From Demequina sp. NBRC 110051 (GTDB lineage: Bacteria; Actinomycetota; Actinomycetes; Actinomycetales; Demequinaceae), in assembly GCF_002090055.1 (NCBI RefSeq), contig NZ_BBRH01000013.1, forward strand, positions 1 through 64,000: a DNA stretch of 64,000 bases. Direction: 5' to 3'. The notes below the pieces were generated by a model, which was not told the DNA's origin, ran no database searches, and worked only from the letters and a program-made list of their open reading frames with translations. The position numbers and the translations under genes are program-made. Positions 33,120 to 42,972 of this stretch are shown here, in pieces; the stretch's first letter is position 1; every line of letters starts with the position of its first letter.

Positions 33120-33856
33120 CCCGCACGCTCGTCATCATCCCTACCTACAACGAGCGCGACTCGCTACCCGTGCAGGTCGCCGCCGTGCGCGCGGCGGCCC
33201 CGGACGTCGACATCCTCGTCGCCGACGACAACTCGCCCGACGGCACGGGCGACTGGGCGGACTCCGCGGCCGCACAAGACGACCACCTCCACGTCCTCCA
33301 CCGCCCCGGCAAGGCCGGCCTCGGCGCCGCCTATCTCGCGGGCTTCGCATGGGGTCTGGAGCGCGGCTACGACGTGCTCGTGGAGATGGATGCCGACGGA
33401 TCGCACCGTGCCGTCGACCTCCCACAGGTCCTAAACGCCCCCGGCGACTGGGATCTCGCCATCGGGTCGCGGTGGATCGATGGGGGAGCGGTCGAGAACT
33501 GGCCCGCGCACCGACGCCTGCTGTCGACCGGCGCGAACACCTACGTGCGGCTCATGCTGGGCCTGGCCGTCCACGACGCCACGGCCGGCTTTCGGGCTTA
33601 TCGCGCCGCCACCCTGCGGGGCCTCGACCTCGCCCACGTCGAGTCGCAGGGCTACTGCTTCCAGATCGACATGGCCTGGCGCGTGGTGCGTGCGGGCGGC
33701 ACGGTGGTGGAGGTGCCCATCACGTTCGTCGAGCGCGAGCAGGGCCAATCAAAGATGAGCGGCGCGATCATCCGCGAGGCGCTCGTGAAGACCACCGCGT
33801 GGGGCATAAAAGAACGCGCGACGCAGGTGCGTCGCGCGTTCTCTCGAAAGGGTTAA
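33116..33856 (+). CDS. ppm1: Polyprenol monophosphomannose synthase
   Basis: This family 2 glycosyltransferase moves mannose from GDP-mannose to polyprenyl phosphate, supplying lipid-linked mannose for lipoglycans and protein mannosylation. The 246-residue protein has IIPTYNERDSL, the ADDNSPDGTG nucleotide site and DADGS at 92-96, without C-terminal membrane helices. The GTG start overlaps lnt. The last codons lie within a strong hairpin (33811-33842), so the gene end doubles as a terminator. Confidence 0.92.
   Translation: MTRTLVIIPTYNERDSLPVQVAAVRAAAPDVDILVADDNSPDGTGDWADSAAAQDDHLHVLHRPGKAGLGAAYLAGFAWGLERGYDVLVEMDADGSHRAVDLPQVLNAPGDWDLAIGSRWIDGGAVENWPAHRRLLSTGANTYVRLMLGLAVHDATAGFRAYRAATLRGLDLAHVESQGYCFQIDMAWRVVRAGGTVVEVPITFVEREQGQSKMSGAIIREALVKTTAWGIKERATQVRRAFSRKG
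33811..33842 (+). terminator. Strong hairpin inside the 3' end of ppm1
   Basis: AGAACGCGCGACGC (33811-33824) and GCGTCGCGCGTTCT (33829-33842) form a perfect 14-bp stem with an AGGT loop. It ends 14 bases before the ppm1 stop, between convergent ppm1 and rbpA, and can act for both directions. Confidence 0.75.
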
Positions 33857-33862
33857 GCGGGC

Positions 33863-34201
33863 CTAGCTGCCGATCCGTCCGGCCCTCAGCAGTTCGAGGC
33901 GCTCGTCAAGCAGTTCCTCGAGCTCGGGGATGGTGCGGCGCTCGAGCAGCATGTCCCAGTGGGTGCGCGCCTGCTTCACCTCGTTGTCGGCGGGACGGTC
34001 GCCATCACGCAGCAGCGCGAGGGCGCCGCAGTGGCACTCCCACGACAGCGGGACGTCGGCCTCGACGGAAAACGGCAGTGTGACGATGTGCCCGTTGGGG
34101 CAGTCGTAGTGGACGTCGCGGCGCTCCGCCAGCTCGGCGTTGCCCGGCGCCTCCATGCTCTGGGTTCCCAGACGCATTCCGCGCAGTGCTCGATCAGCCA
34201 T
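33863..34201 (-). CDS. rbpA: RNA polymerase-binding protein RbpA
   Basis: RbpA is an actinobacterial factor that binds sigma and core polymerase and stabilises promoter opening. The 112-residue protein has the zinc-binding core (CPNGH and WECHCG, about residues 34-59) followed by the basic linker and C-terminal sigma-interaction helix (TIPELEELLDERLELLR). GGGAGG lies upstream of the ATG. It converges on ppm1 with six bases between stops. Confidence 0.95.
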   Translation of the reverse strand: MADRALRGMRLGTQSMEAPGNAELAERRDVHYDCPNGHIVTLPFSVEADVPLSWECHCGALALLRDGDRPADNEVKQARTHWDMLLERRTIPELEELLDERLELLRAGRIGS

Positions 34202-34252
34202 GTCAGCCTCCCTAGGTCGTGTGCAGGCGGGGGTGGTGCCTGCTTCCGAGAA

Positions 34253-34282
34253 GGGAACGACCCTGCTAGCGGGGATGTTCCC
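34253..34282. terminator. Hairpin between acr3 and rbpA
   Basis: GGGAACGACCC and GGGGATGTTCCC pair around TGCTAGC, with a small mismatch. It lies downstream of the minus-strand ars genes and upstream of rbpA, so it probably ends ars transcription. Confidence 0.5.
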
Positions 34283-34333
34283 ACGGGTCCTTCTTGTTCC
34301 TGAGAATGGCCGATGCTGTGGCTGGCTTGTGAC

Positions 34334-35425
34334 CTAGGTGCGGCTGGGGGAGAGGGTGACCATGGCATCGGCCGGAAAGAGACGCGGGCGCAGCCACAGA
34401 CTGACGTAGACGAGCGCGACGAGGACGGGCACCTCGATGAGGGGGCCGACCACGCCTGCGAGGGCCTCGCCGCTCGTGGCGCCGAAGGTGCCGATCGCGA
34501 CGGCGATGGCGAGCTCGAAGTTGTTGCCCGCCGCGGTGAATGCCAGCGTGGTGGTGCGGGCGTAGCCCAGTCCCAACGCGCGACCGGTGATCATCCCGAC
34601 TCCCCACATGATCCCGAAGTACGCGAGCAGCGGCAGTGCAATGCGGGCCACGTCCCACGGGTGGGCGACGACCTGCTCGCCCTGCAACGCGAACAGCAGG
34701 ACGATCGTGAACAGCAGCCCGTAGAGCGCCCAGGGGCCGATGCGGGGGAGGAACCGCTCCTCGTACCAGTCGCGGCCCTTGGCGCGTTCGCCGATGGCGC
34801 GCGAGGCGAAGCCTGCGGCCAGGGGGATTCCCAAGAAGATGAGTACGTTGAGCGCGATGGTCCCGATCGACGCGTCGAGCCCCTGGGTGTCGAGCCCCAA
34901 CCAGCCGGGCAGCACGGTGAGGTAGAACCAGCCCAGCAAAGAGAACGCCACGACCTGGAAGACGGAGTTGATCGCGACCAGCACCGCGGCCGCCTCCCGG
35001 TCTCCGCATGCGAGATCATTCCAGATGACCACCATTGCGATGCAGCGGGCGAGTCCCACGATGATGAGGCCCGTGCGGTAGGCGGGGAGGTCGGGCAGGA
35101 ATATCCACGCGAGGGCGAACATGACCGCGGGCCCCACGAGCCAGTTGAGCACGAGTGACGAGGCCAGGAGCTTCTTGTCGCCGGTGACGGCCGCGACCTT
35201 GTCGTAGCGGACCTTCGCGAGCACCGGGTACATCATGACCAACAGGCCGAGGGCGATGGGGATCGAGATACCGCCGATCTCCATCGACTCAAGCAGGTCG
35301 CCCAGGGCCGGCACGAACTGGCCCAGCAGCACACCGCCCACCATGGCGAGGCCGATCCACAGCGGTAGCCACCGGTCCAGCGTGGACAGGCGGCCGGGGA
35401 CGACCTCGGGGGCGGCGGCGGTCAC
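34334..35425 (-). CDS. acr3: Acr3-type arsenite efflux transporter
   Basis: The 363-residue protein has ten predicted membrane helices and the Acr3 signatures VGLARCIAMVVIWNDLA, which carries the functional cysteine, and FTAAGNNFELAIAVAIGTFG. It exports As(III) using the proton gradient. The GTG start overlaps the arsC stop (GTGA), so the exporter is translated with the reductase that makes its substrate. Expression should be released by ArsR at the divergent promoter near 35860. Confidence 0.93.
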   Translation of the reverse strand: MTAAAPEVVPGRLSTLDRWLPLWIGLAMVGGVLLGQFVPALGDLLESMEIGGISIPIALGLLVMMYPVLAKVRYDKVAAVTGDKKLLASSLVLNWLVGPAVMFALAWIFLPDLPAYRTGLIIVGLARCIAMVVIWNDLACGDREAAAVLVAINSVFQVVAFSLLGWFYLTVLPGWLGLDTQGLDASIGTIALNVLIFLGIPLAAGFASRAIGERAKGRDWYEERFLPRIGPWALYGLLFTIVLLFALQGEQVVAHPWDVARIALPLLAYFGIMWGVGMITGRALGLGYARTTTLAFTAAGNNFELAIAVAIGTFGATSGEALAGVVGPLIEVPVLVALVYVSLWLRPRLFPADAMVTLSPSRT

Positions 35426-35826
35426 TTGACGAGGTCCGCGAGGAGGGCCTCGACGCGGCCCTTGATCTCGTCTCGGATGGGGCGCACGGCCGCGATGCCC
35501 TGGCCGGCGGGGTCCTCGAGGACCCAGTCCTCGTAGCGCTTGCCGGGGTAGTACGGGCAGGCGTCGCCGCAGCCCATGGTGATGACAGCATCGGACGCCT
35601 GGACGGCGTCGGGCGTGAGGACCTTGGGCTGCTCCTCGCGGATGTCGATGCCCTCCTCGAGCATCGCCTCGACGGCGGTGGGGTTGATCTGGTCGGCGGG
35701 CATGGAGCCGGCCGAGCGGACCTCGACGGCGCCGCCCGAGAGGTGACGCATGTATCCGGCGGCCATCTGGGACCGGCCGGCGTTGTGGACGCAGACGAAG
35801 ATGACGGAGGGCTTGGTGTCGCTCAT
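35422..35826 (-). CDS. arsC: Arsenate reductase, low-molecular-weight phosphatase type
   Basis: The 134-residue protein reduces arsenate to arsenite. It has the phosphatase loop CVHNAGRSQ with Cys12 and Arg18, and a second cysteine pair in TMGCGDACPYYPG, fitting thioredoxin- or mycothiol-linked members of this fold. The open frame runs upstream across arsR, but ATG 35826 lies six bases after a CATCCT -10 box with TTGACA 17 bases further up, so the mRNA is probably leaderless. Confidence 0.92.
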   Translation of the reverse strand: MSDTKPSVIFVCVHNAGRSQMAAGYMRHLSGGAVEVRSAGSMPADQINPTAVEAMLEEGIDIREEQPKVLTPDAVQASDAVITMGCGDACPYYPGKRYEDWVLEDPAGQGIAAVRPIRDEIKGRVEALLADLVK

Positions 35827-35832
35827 GCGGCC

Positions 35833-35861
35833 AGGATGGCGGGGATATCGACGCCTGTCAA
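35833..35861 (-). promoter_or_regulatory. arsC-acr3 promoter, leaderless
   Basis: On the minus strand TTGACA (35856-35861), a 17-base spacer and CATCCT (35833-35838) precede the ATG by six bases. The -35 overlaps the palindrome at 35858-35867. Confidence 0.75.
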
Positions 35862-35867
35862 TATTGA
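35858..35867. promoter_or_regulatory. Candidate ArsR operator
   Basis: The AT-rich perfect palindrome TCAATATTGA overlaps the -35 boxes of both divergent ars promoters, so one bound ArsR dimer could block both. Confidence 0.6.
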
Positions 35868-35892
35868 TGAATCTCGATGTTCTGGCTAGAGT
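35864..35892 (+). promoter_or_regulatory. arsR promoter, leaderless
   Basis: TTGATG (35864-35869), a 17-base spacer and TAGAGT (35887-35892) end six bases before the arsR ATG. Confidence 0.75.
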
Positions 35893-35898
35893 GCGGGA

Positions 35899-36243
35899 AT
35901 GTCCCTGCGCGAGAACCTGCTGGCCGATGCCAACGTCTGCACGCCCGGCACGGTGCTGACGGTCCCCGAGGGAGACGACGCGACCGATGCCGCGCTCCTG
36001 AAGGTGGTCGCCGACCCCACCCGGCTGCGCATCCTGCGCATCCTCGCGGCCAACGGTGCCGTGTGCGCATGCGATCTCGAGGAGCCGCTGGGGCTCAGCC
36101 AACCGACGGTCTCGCACCACCTGCGCCAGCTCCACGAAGCCGGCCTGGTCACACGCGAGAAGCGCGGCACGTGGGCGTTCCACGCGATCGACCGCGACGC
36201 GGTGGACGCAGTGGCGACATCGCTCGCGGCTCTCGCCCGCTGA
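35899..36243 (+). CDS. arsR: ArsR-family metalloregulator
   Basis: The 114-residue winged-helix repressor has the CACD metal motif (Cys56, Cys58) at the alpha-3 helix and the recognition helix SQPTVSHHLRQLHEAGLV. Cys14 near the N-terminus could be a third thiol ligand. It should repress the divergent arsC-acr3 pair and itself until As(III) binds. The ATG is six bases after TAGAGT. A perfect 23-bp hairpin follows seven bases after the stop. Confidence 0.92.
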   Translation: MSLRENLLADANVCTPGTVLTVPEGDDATDAALLKVVADPTRLRILRILAANGAVCACDLEEPLGLSQPTVSHHLRQLHEAGLVTREKRGTWAFHAIDRDAVDAVATSLAALAR

Positions 36244-36249
36244 CTTGAA

Positions 36250-36315
36250 GCGTCCTGTGAGGAGGCTGGTGCGACTCCGGGCACCGATACTTGCACCAGC
36301 CTCCTCACAGGACGC
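36250..36315. terminator. Perfect 23-bp bidirectional hairpin
   Basis: Arms 36250-36272 and 36293-36315 are exact inverted copies around a 20-base loop. It lies between convergent arsR and the hydrolase gene. There is no T-run. Confidence 0.75.
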
Positions 36316-36324
36316 ATGCGCGAG

Positions 36325-37104
36325 TCAGGGTGAAGCGCTGAGGAACCTCGGCAGGGCCGCGAGCGCGCTCACGTGGCCGTCGCCGTCCAACTCAACCAGC
36401 GTCGCGTCTGCGAGGGCCGCCGCCAGCCAACGCCCATGCGCCACCGGCACGATCCGGTCCGCGGTGCCATGCAGCAGCGTCACCGGGCAGCGGATGTCCG
36501 CGAGCGCCACGCCCCACTCGCGCACGTAGGCGAGGTCGTCGTCCACGGGTCCGTCGGGGAAGCCGCCCGCCTCGCCTAGCCATCCGAGGCCGTCCCGCAG
36601 TGCCTCCCAGTCACGCTCGGTGAACTCGGGGTCGTAGTCCTCGTCCTTGAGGGACCTGCGGGCATCCTCACCCGACTCCGCCGCCCCCAACGCCGCGACC
36701 CCTGACGCGATCATCCCGTCGTACCAGTCGAGCCCGTCGGCGTCCCGTGGGGCGAGCGAGGCGACGGTGATGGCCCAGGCGACCCTGGCATCGGCGGCTG
36801 CGGAAGCAAGCGCGTGGGGCCCGCCGCCCGAGTAGCCGACCACCGCATATGTCGAAAGCCCCCACTCGTCCGCCACGGCCGCGACGTCGCGCGCCACGTC
36901 GGCGGGGGAGCGCCCCGGCAGGCGTGTCGAGTCGCCGTAGCCGGGCCGGTCCACGCCAGCCCATGCCCAGCCGTCGGGCAGCACAAAGGGCGGCGGCGCG
37001 CCGGTCCCGGGAGTGCCGTGATGCCAGAACACCGTGAGCTCCGCGCCGGGGGCGCCGTGCACGGCGAGGCCACGCCCGTCGGGGAGGGTGAGCGTCTGGG
37101 TCAT
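36325..37104 (-). CDS. Alpha/beta hydrolase
   Basis: The 259-residue protein has the HHGTPG oxyanion strand, the nucleophile elbow GYSGGG near residue 96, a LLHGTADRIVP acid segment and a C-terminal DGHVS histidine, so the catalytic triad looks complete. The substrate cannot be predicted. The ATG is six bases after TAGCGT on the minus strand, and the gene is divergent from an AraC-type regulator 44 bases away. Confidence 0.85.
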   Translation of the reverse strand: MTQTLTLPDGRGLAVHGAPGAELTVFWHHGTPGTGAPPPFVLPDGWAWAGVDRPGYGDSTRLPGRSPADVARDVAAVADEWGLSTYAVVGYSGGGPHALASAAADARVAWAITVASLAPRDADGLDWYDGMIASGVAALGAAESGEDARRSLKDEDYDPEFTERDWEALRDGLGWLGEAGGFPDGPVDDDLAYVREWGVALADIRCPVTLLHGTADRIVPVAHGRWLAAALADATLVELDGDGHVSALAALPRFLSASP

Positions 37105-37110
37105 GGCACG

Positions 37111-37116
37111 ACGCTA
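37111..37116 (-). promoter_or_regulatory. -10 box of a leaderless hydrolase promoter
   Basis: TAGCGT on the minus strand ends six bases before the ATG at 37104. Confidence 0.6.
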
Positions 37117-37136
37117 CGCGCACCGGCACGAGGTGG

Positions 37137-37142
37137 CACGAT
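37137..37142 (+). promoter_or_regulatory. -10-like box before the AraC-type gene
   Basis: CACGAT ends six bases before GTG 37149, the same spacing as other leaderless starts here, though the first bases are CA. Confidence 0.4.
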
Positions 37143-37148
37143 GAAGGC

Positions 37149-37592
37149 GTGGCGACACCGACAGAGCAGCGCCTGCGCGACCTCGCGCTGCTGCGCCGCG
37201 CGCGCGACCGCATGGACCGTGAGCACGCGCGGCCGCTCGACGTCGAGTCCATCGCCGCGGGCGTCGGCATGTCCGCCGGGCACTTCTCGCACTCCTTCCG
37301 CGCCGCGTACGGCGAGAGCCCCTACTCATACCTCATGACGCGCCGCATCGAGCGTGCCATGTCGCTGCTGCGCCGCGGCGACCTCAGCGTCACCGACGTC
37401 GCGCTCGCCGTGGGCTGCCAATCGCTCGGCACCTTCACCACGCGCTTCACCGAGCTCGTCGGGATCTCACCCGGCGCGTACCGCCGCGAGATGGCCGATG
37501 CCGTGGCGGGGCTTCCCACGCTCGTCACCCGGGAGGCGGCCAGACCGGTCAGGAATCGAGAAGCCGCGGAGTACCTGACCGTCCTACGGTGA
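37149..37592 (+). CDS. AraC-family helix-turn-helix regulator, DNA-binding domain only
   Basis: The 147-residue protein is nearly all AraC DNA-binding domain: two helix-turn-helix units, VESIAAGVGMSAGHFSHSF and VTDVALAVGCQSLGTFTTRF. There is no effector domain. Such short AraC proteins often control the adjacent gene; here a VOC-family gene begins four bases after the stop. The -10 box of that gene, TACGGT, lies in the last codons. The divergent hydrolase could also be a target. Confidence 0.87.
   Translation: MATPTEQRLRDLALLRRARDRMDREHARPLDVESIAAGVGMSAGHFSHSFRAAYGESPYSYLMTRRIERAMSLLRRGDLSVTDVALAVGCQSLGTFTTRFTELVGISPGAYRREMADAVAGLPTLVTREAARPVRNREAAEYLTVLR
37585..37590 (+). promoter_or_regulatory. 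-10 box of a leaderless VOC-gene promoter
   Basis: TACGGT, overlapping the AraC-gene stop, ends six bases before ATG 37597. Confidence 0.55.
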
Positions 37593-37596
37593 AGCC

Positions 37597-38007
37597 ATGG
37601 ACATCACGATTCACTCCTCGTTTCTGCCACTGACCGACCCCGAGGCCTCGCTCGCTTTCTACCGTGACGTGTTGGGCTTCGAGGTGCGGCTCGATGTGGG
37701 CCAGGGCGCCATGCGGTGGATCACCGTCGGCCCCGGCGGCCAACCCGACACGAACATCGTGCTCTACCCGCCCCAGGCCAACCCCGGCGTGACGGACGAG
37801 GAGAAGCAGACCGTCGCCGAGATGATGGCGAAGGGCACCTTCGCCTCGCTGCTGCTCGCGACCCCCGATGTTGATGCGGCGTTCGAGGACATTGAGCGCC
37901 ACGATGTGGAGATCGTCCAGGAACCCACCGACCAGCCGTATGGCGTGCGTGACTGCGCACTGCGCGACCCCGCTGGAAACCTGATCCGCCTCCAGCAGCG
38001 CGGCTGA
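37597..38007 (+). CDS. VOC-superfamily (glyoxalase-like) protein
   Basis: The 136-residue protein is a single VOC module with paired beta-alpha-beta units: LTDPEASLAFYRDVLGFEVRLD at the N-terminus and CALRDPAGNLIRLQQ at the end. Members bind a metal and act as glyoxalases, dioxygenases or antibiotic-binding proteins. The specific role is open; pairing with an AraC-type regulator is common for small stress genes. It probably has its own leaderless promoter as well as read-through from the regulator. Confidence 0.85.
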   Translation: MDITIHSSFLPLTDPEASLAFYRDVLGFEVRLDVGQGAMRWITVGPGGQPDTNIVLYPPQANPGVTDEEKQTVAEMMAKGTFASLLLATPDVDAAFEDIERHDVEIVQEPTDQPYGVRDCALRDPAGNLIRLQQRG

Positions 38008-38079
38008 GCCTCCTGGCAGACTAGGTGAACCGACAGAGCAAACCCACCACCGCATCGGCCGTCCCCAAGGAGTATCCCC

Positions 38080-40427
<2,348 letters not shown>

Positions 40428-40431
<4 letters not shown>

Positions 40432-40700
40432 GCGGCGCCCAGATCTCGTTCGAGGGCGTCATCGGCGTCGAGGTCAAGGGCGAGACGTGGGCGTGTGTCG
40501 AGATCCCCGACTCCGCGGAGCTGTTCGGCACGGGAAAGTCGGTGCGGGTCGATGCTGTCATCGATGACGTCTCACTGGCGAATGTCGGTGCGATGGTCAC
40601 GGGACGCGGCGGCCACATGATCTCCCTCAATGCCAAGGTCCGCAAGGCACTGGGCAAGGACATCGGCGACACGGTGCGGGTGCGGGTCACGCGGAAATAA
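40428..40700 (+). CDS. DUF1905 domain protein
   Basis: The 90-residue protein is a small beta-barrel of the DUF1905 type, with the FEGVIGVEVKGETWACVEIP start and a GGHMISLNAKVRKALGKDIGDTVRVRV end. The biochemical function of this family is unknown; some members carry an added YdeI/OmpD-like C-terminal part, absent here. Its ATG overlaps the stop of the UvrA-like gene by ATGA, so the two are translated together. Confidence 0.85.
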
Positions 40701-40735
40701 CGCGCACAGCGGGAATGTCTCGCGGCCACTCTTAG

Positions 40736-40764
40736 TTGAATCCTCAAGTGATTGCCCCTACGCT
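40736..40764 (+). promoter_or_regulatory. ribA promoter with -35 and -10
   Basis: TTGAAT (40736-40741), a 17-base spacer and TACGCT (40759-40764). A leader of about 20 bases with GAGGAG follows. Confidence 0.7.
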
Positions 40765-40789
40765 GGGGCGACCGGACTGAGGAGTGACC

Positions 40790-41476
40790 ATGAGTGCCAC
40801 CGCGACCGCGATGCCCGCCGCAGCATCGGCCGTGACCCCGGCCCCCAAGAGCGCCACCGTGCGCACCAGCGTGAGGGTGCCGTTACGCTTCGCCGACGGC
40901 TACTCGACCGACGCAGACGTGATGACCTTCATAGGGCTCGTCGATGGCAAGGAGCACCTGCTCCTAGGCCTGGGCGACTGGCGTGTGGCCCTTGAGGAGT
41001 CTCGCGACGGGGGAGAGGCGCCGTTGATGCGCCCCCACTCCGAGTGCCTGACGGGCGACGTATTCGGCTCCGAGCGCTGCGACTGCGGTCCGCAGCTGCG
41101 CGAGGCGGTCGAGCGCATCGCACACAGTGGCGGCTTCCTCGCATACCTGCGTCAGGAGGGTCGCGGCATCGGCCTGTACGCCAAGCTCGACGCGTACGCG
41201 CTGCAGGACGCGGGGCTCGACACCTACGAGGCCAACCGCGCCGTGGGTCACGCCGACGACGAGCGCGACTACTCGATGGTCGCGCAGATGCTCGCGGCGG
41301 TGGGTGCCGACCGGATCCGCCTACTGTCGAACAACCCCGACAAGGCCGCACAGCTGGAGGGCCTCGGTGTGCGCGTGGAGGCACAGGTGCCGACCGCCGT
41401 GCACCTGACCGCCGCCAATGCGCGCTACCTCGCCGCCAAGCGCGACGTCACCGGACACCTGCTGGAGTTGGCATGA
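40790..41476 (+). CDS. ribA: Monofunctional GTP cyclohydrolase II
   Basis: The 228-residue protein has the zinc motif [20 protein letters not shown] and RQEGRGIGL, and ends with a typical RibA tail. It opens GTP to the pyrimidine precursor of riboflavin. It duplicates the RibA half of RibBA at 21572, so it may serve another route such as a flavin-related metabolite or a different expression need. ATG 40790 follows GAGGAG; an upstream GTG at 40784 is possible. It is ATGA-coupled to a VOC dioxygenase-like gene. Confidence 0.9.
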   Translation: MSATATAMPAAASAVTPAPKSATVRTSVRVPLRFADGYSTDADVMTFIGLVDGKEHLLLGLGDWRVALEESRDGGEAPLMRPHSECLTGDVFGSERCDCGPQLREAVERIAHSGGFLAYLRQEGRGIGLYAKLDAYALQDAGLDTYEANRAVGHADDERDYSMVAQMLAAVGADRIRLLSNNPDKAAQLEGLGVRVEAQVPTAVHLTAANARYLAAKRDVTGHLLELA

Positions 41477-42366
41477 CGACCCAACCGGCGCACCGGCCGG
41501 ACGCGCTCGCCGCGACCACCGGCATGGGAGCAGTGACCTTGAAAGTCGCCGACCTCGACGCGATGATCGCCTACTACCGCGACGGCGTGCTGCTCGAACT
41601 GATGTCCCTGGTAGATGGCGTAGCCGTGCTGGGACGCGGGGGAGTCGCCGTGGTGATTCTCGAGCACGCGCCTGAGCTCTCGTGGGCAGCGCGGGGATCT
41701 GCGGGGCTGTTCCACACCGCGATTGTCTTCGAGGATCGTGCGGAGTTAGCGCGCTCGCTATATTCGATCGCTCGACGCTATCCCGGCACCTACACCGGTA
41801 GTGCCGACCACCTGGTGTCGATCGCGTTCTACATGACGGACCCCGAGGGCAACGGTGTCGAACTGTACTGGGATCGCGATCGCACCGAGTGGTCGTGGAC
41901 GCACGGCGAGGTCGAAATGGGCACGCTGTACCTGGACCCCAATGCGTTCCTCGGCGAGCATCTGGTCGTCGAGACGGCCGATGCTGTGGCCGGCTTGGCG
42001 CCGGCCACCGTGGGTCACGTTCACCTCTCGGTGGGCGATGTCGATACGGCGCGCGAGTTCTACGTGGACGCGCTGGGATTCGACCAAACGTTTGCCATGC
42101 CTGGCCAGGCGTTGTTCGTCTCCGCGGGTGGCTATCACCACCACATGGCCATGAACGTCTGGAACTCGCGGGGCGCCGGGCTGCGGGCGCCTGCATTGGG
42201 CTTGGGCCTGGTGCGGATCGGCGTACCGAGCGCCGACGACCTGGGCGAGGCGGGGGAGAGGCTGCGCTTTGCAGGGGTGTCGCTGGCCGATGACGGGCAC
42301 ACCATCCGTTTCGACGACCCGTGGGCGAATCGCATCGAATTATCGGTCGGCAACGCATCGTCCTGA
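41473..42366 (+). CDS. Two-module VOC protein, catechol 2,3-dioxygenase (CatE)-like
   Basis: The 297-residue protein has two VOC modules (about 15-150 and 165-290). Candidate iron ligands lie in each half: FHTAIVF and VELYWD in the first, VGHVHLSV and IELSV in the second. This layout resembles CatE-type extradiol dioxygenases. Start 41473 overlaps the ribA stop as ATGA; the longer open frame is inside ribA. Coupling to GTP cyclohydrolase II suggests a common pathway, but no substrate is evident. Confidence 0.8.
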   Translation: MTTQPAHRPDALAATTGMGAVTLKVADLDAMIAYYRDGVLLELMSLVDGVAVLGRGGVAVVILEHAPELSWAARGSAGLFHTAIVFEDRAELARSLYSIARRYPGTYTGSADHLVSIAFYMTDPEGNGVELYWDRDRTEWSWTHGEVEMGTLYLDPNAFLGEHLVVETADAVAGLAPATVGHVHLSVGDVDTAREFYVDALGFDQTFAMPGQALFVSAGGYHHHMAMNVWNSRGAGLRAPALGLGLVRIGVPSADDLGEAGERLRFAGVSLADDGHTIRFDDPWANRIELSVGNASS

Positions 42367-42396
42367 CGAACGAGAGACAGTTGCAGAGGAGTGGTG

Positions 42397-42903
42397 GTGA
42401 CCCTTCACGCTGCCGGCGCGAGCGACGGAGTATTGGATCTTGAGCCACTCCATGTGAACCACGCGGCCGAGATGGCGCAGGTGCTCGCCGAGCCATCCTT
42501 GTACAGGTTCACCGGGGGCGATCCGCCGTCACTCGGGACGCTCAGGCAACGTTATGTCAGGCAGTCACGTGGAGTGTCGCCGGATGGCAGTCAGGTGTGG
42601 ATGAACTGGATCATCAGGGAGGCGCAATCCTCGCGAGCCGTAGGCTACGTGCAGGCCACCATCCCGCTTGATGCGGCGCCGGTCGCCGCGTCCTTGGCCT
42701 GGCTCATACATCCGGAGCACCAAGGACGCCGGTTCGCCATGCGCGCGACGTCCCTGGTGATCCACCAGTTACGCGGGCACGGCGTTACTGAGTTCCGTGC
42801 GAGCATCGCCGACGGTCACGTCGCGTCGGAGCGCGTAGCGGCACGCCTGGGCATGCGACGCACCGCGGAGCTAGACGACGGCGAGGTGGTGTGGCGGCTG
42901 TGA
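42397..42903 (+). CDS. GNAT-family N-acetyltransferase (RimJ/RimL-like)
   Basis: The 168-residue protein has the GNAT acetyl-CoA region: LAWLIHPEHQGRRFAMRATSLVIHQL is followed by ASIADGHVASERVAARLGMRR, typical of protein N-terminal or small-molecule acetyltransferases. Three consecutive GTG codons (42391, 42394, 42397) could start it. The last is chosen because AGAGGAG (42385-42391) then lies at a proper distance. The target is unknown. Confidence 0.82.
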   Translation: MTLHAAGASDGVLDLEPLHVNHAAEMAQVLAEPSLYRFTGGDPPSLGTLRQRYVRQSRGVSPDGSQVWMNWIIREAQSSRAVGYVQATIPLDAAPVAASLAWLIHPEHQGRRFAMRATSLVIHQLRGHGVTEFRASIADGHVASERVAARLGMRRTAELDDGEVVWRL

Positions 42904-42957
42904 CGGCTCGTCCACGGTGACCGATAGCATGCAGCCACTGGCTCCCGCGTAACGCCG

Positions 42958-42971
42958 ATAATGTGCATTAT
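42958..42971. other. AT-rich 14-bp palindrome
   Basis: ATAATGTGCATTAT sits between the convergent GNAT and serine-repeat genes, a very AT-rich patch in GC-rich DNA. It recalls Fur-type half-sites but lies at gene ends, so its role is unclear. Confidence 0.3.
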
Positions 42972-42972
42972 G

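Noticed and set aside
34253-34282. Attachment site beside the ars genes
   Set aside because: There is no integrase or matching second copy; the sequence is better explained as a terminator hairpin.
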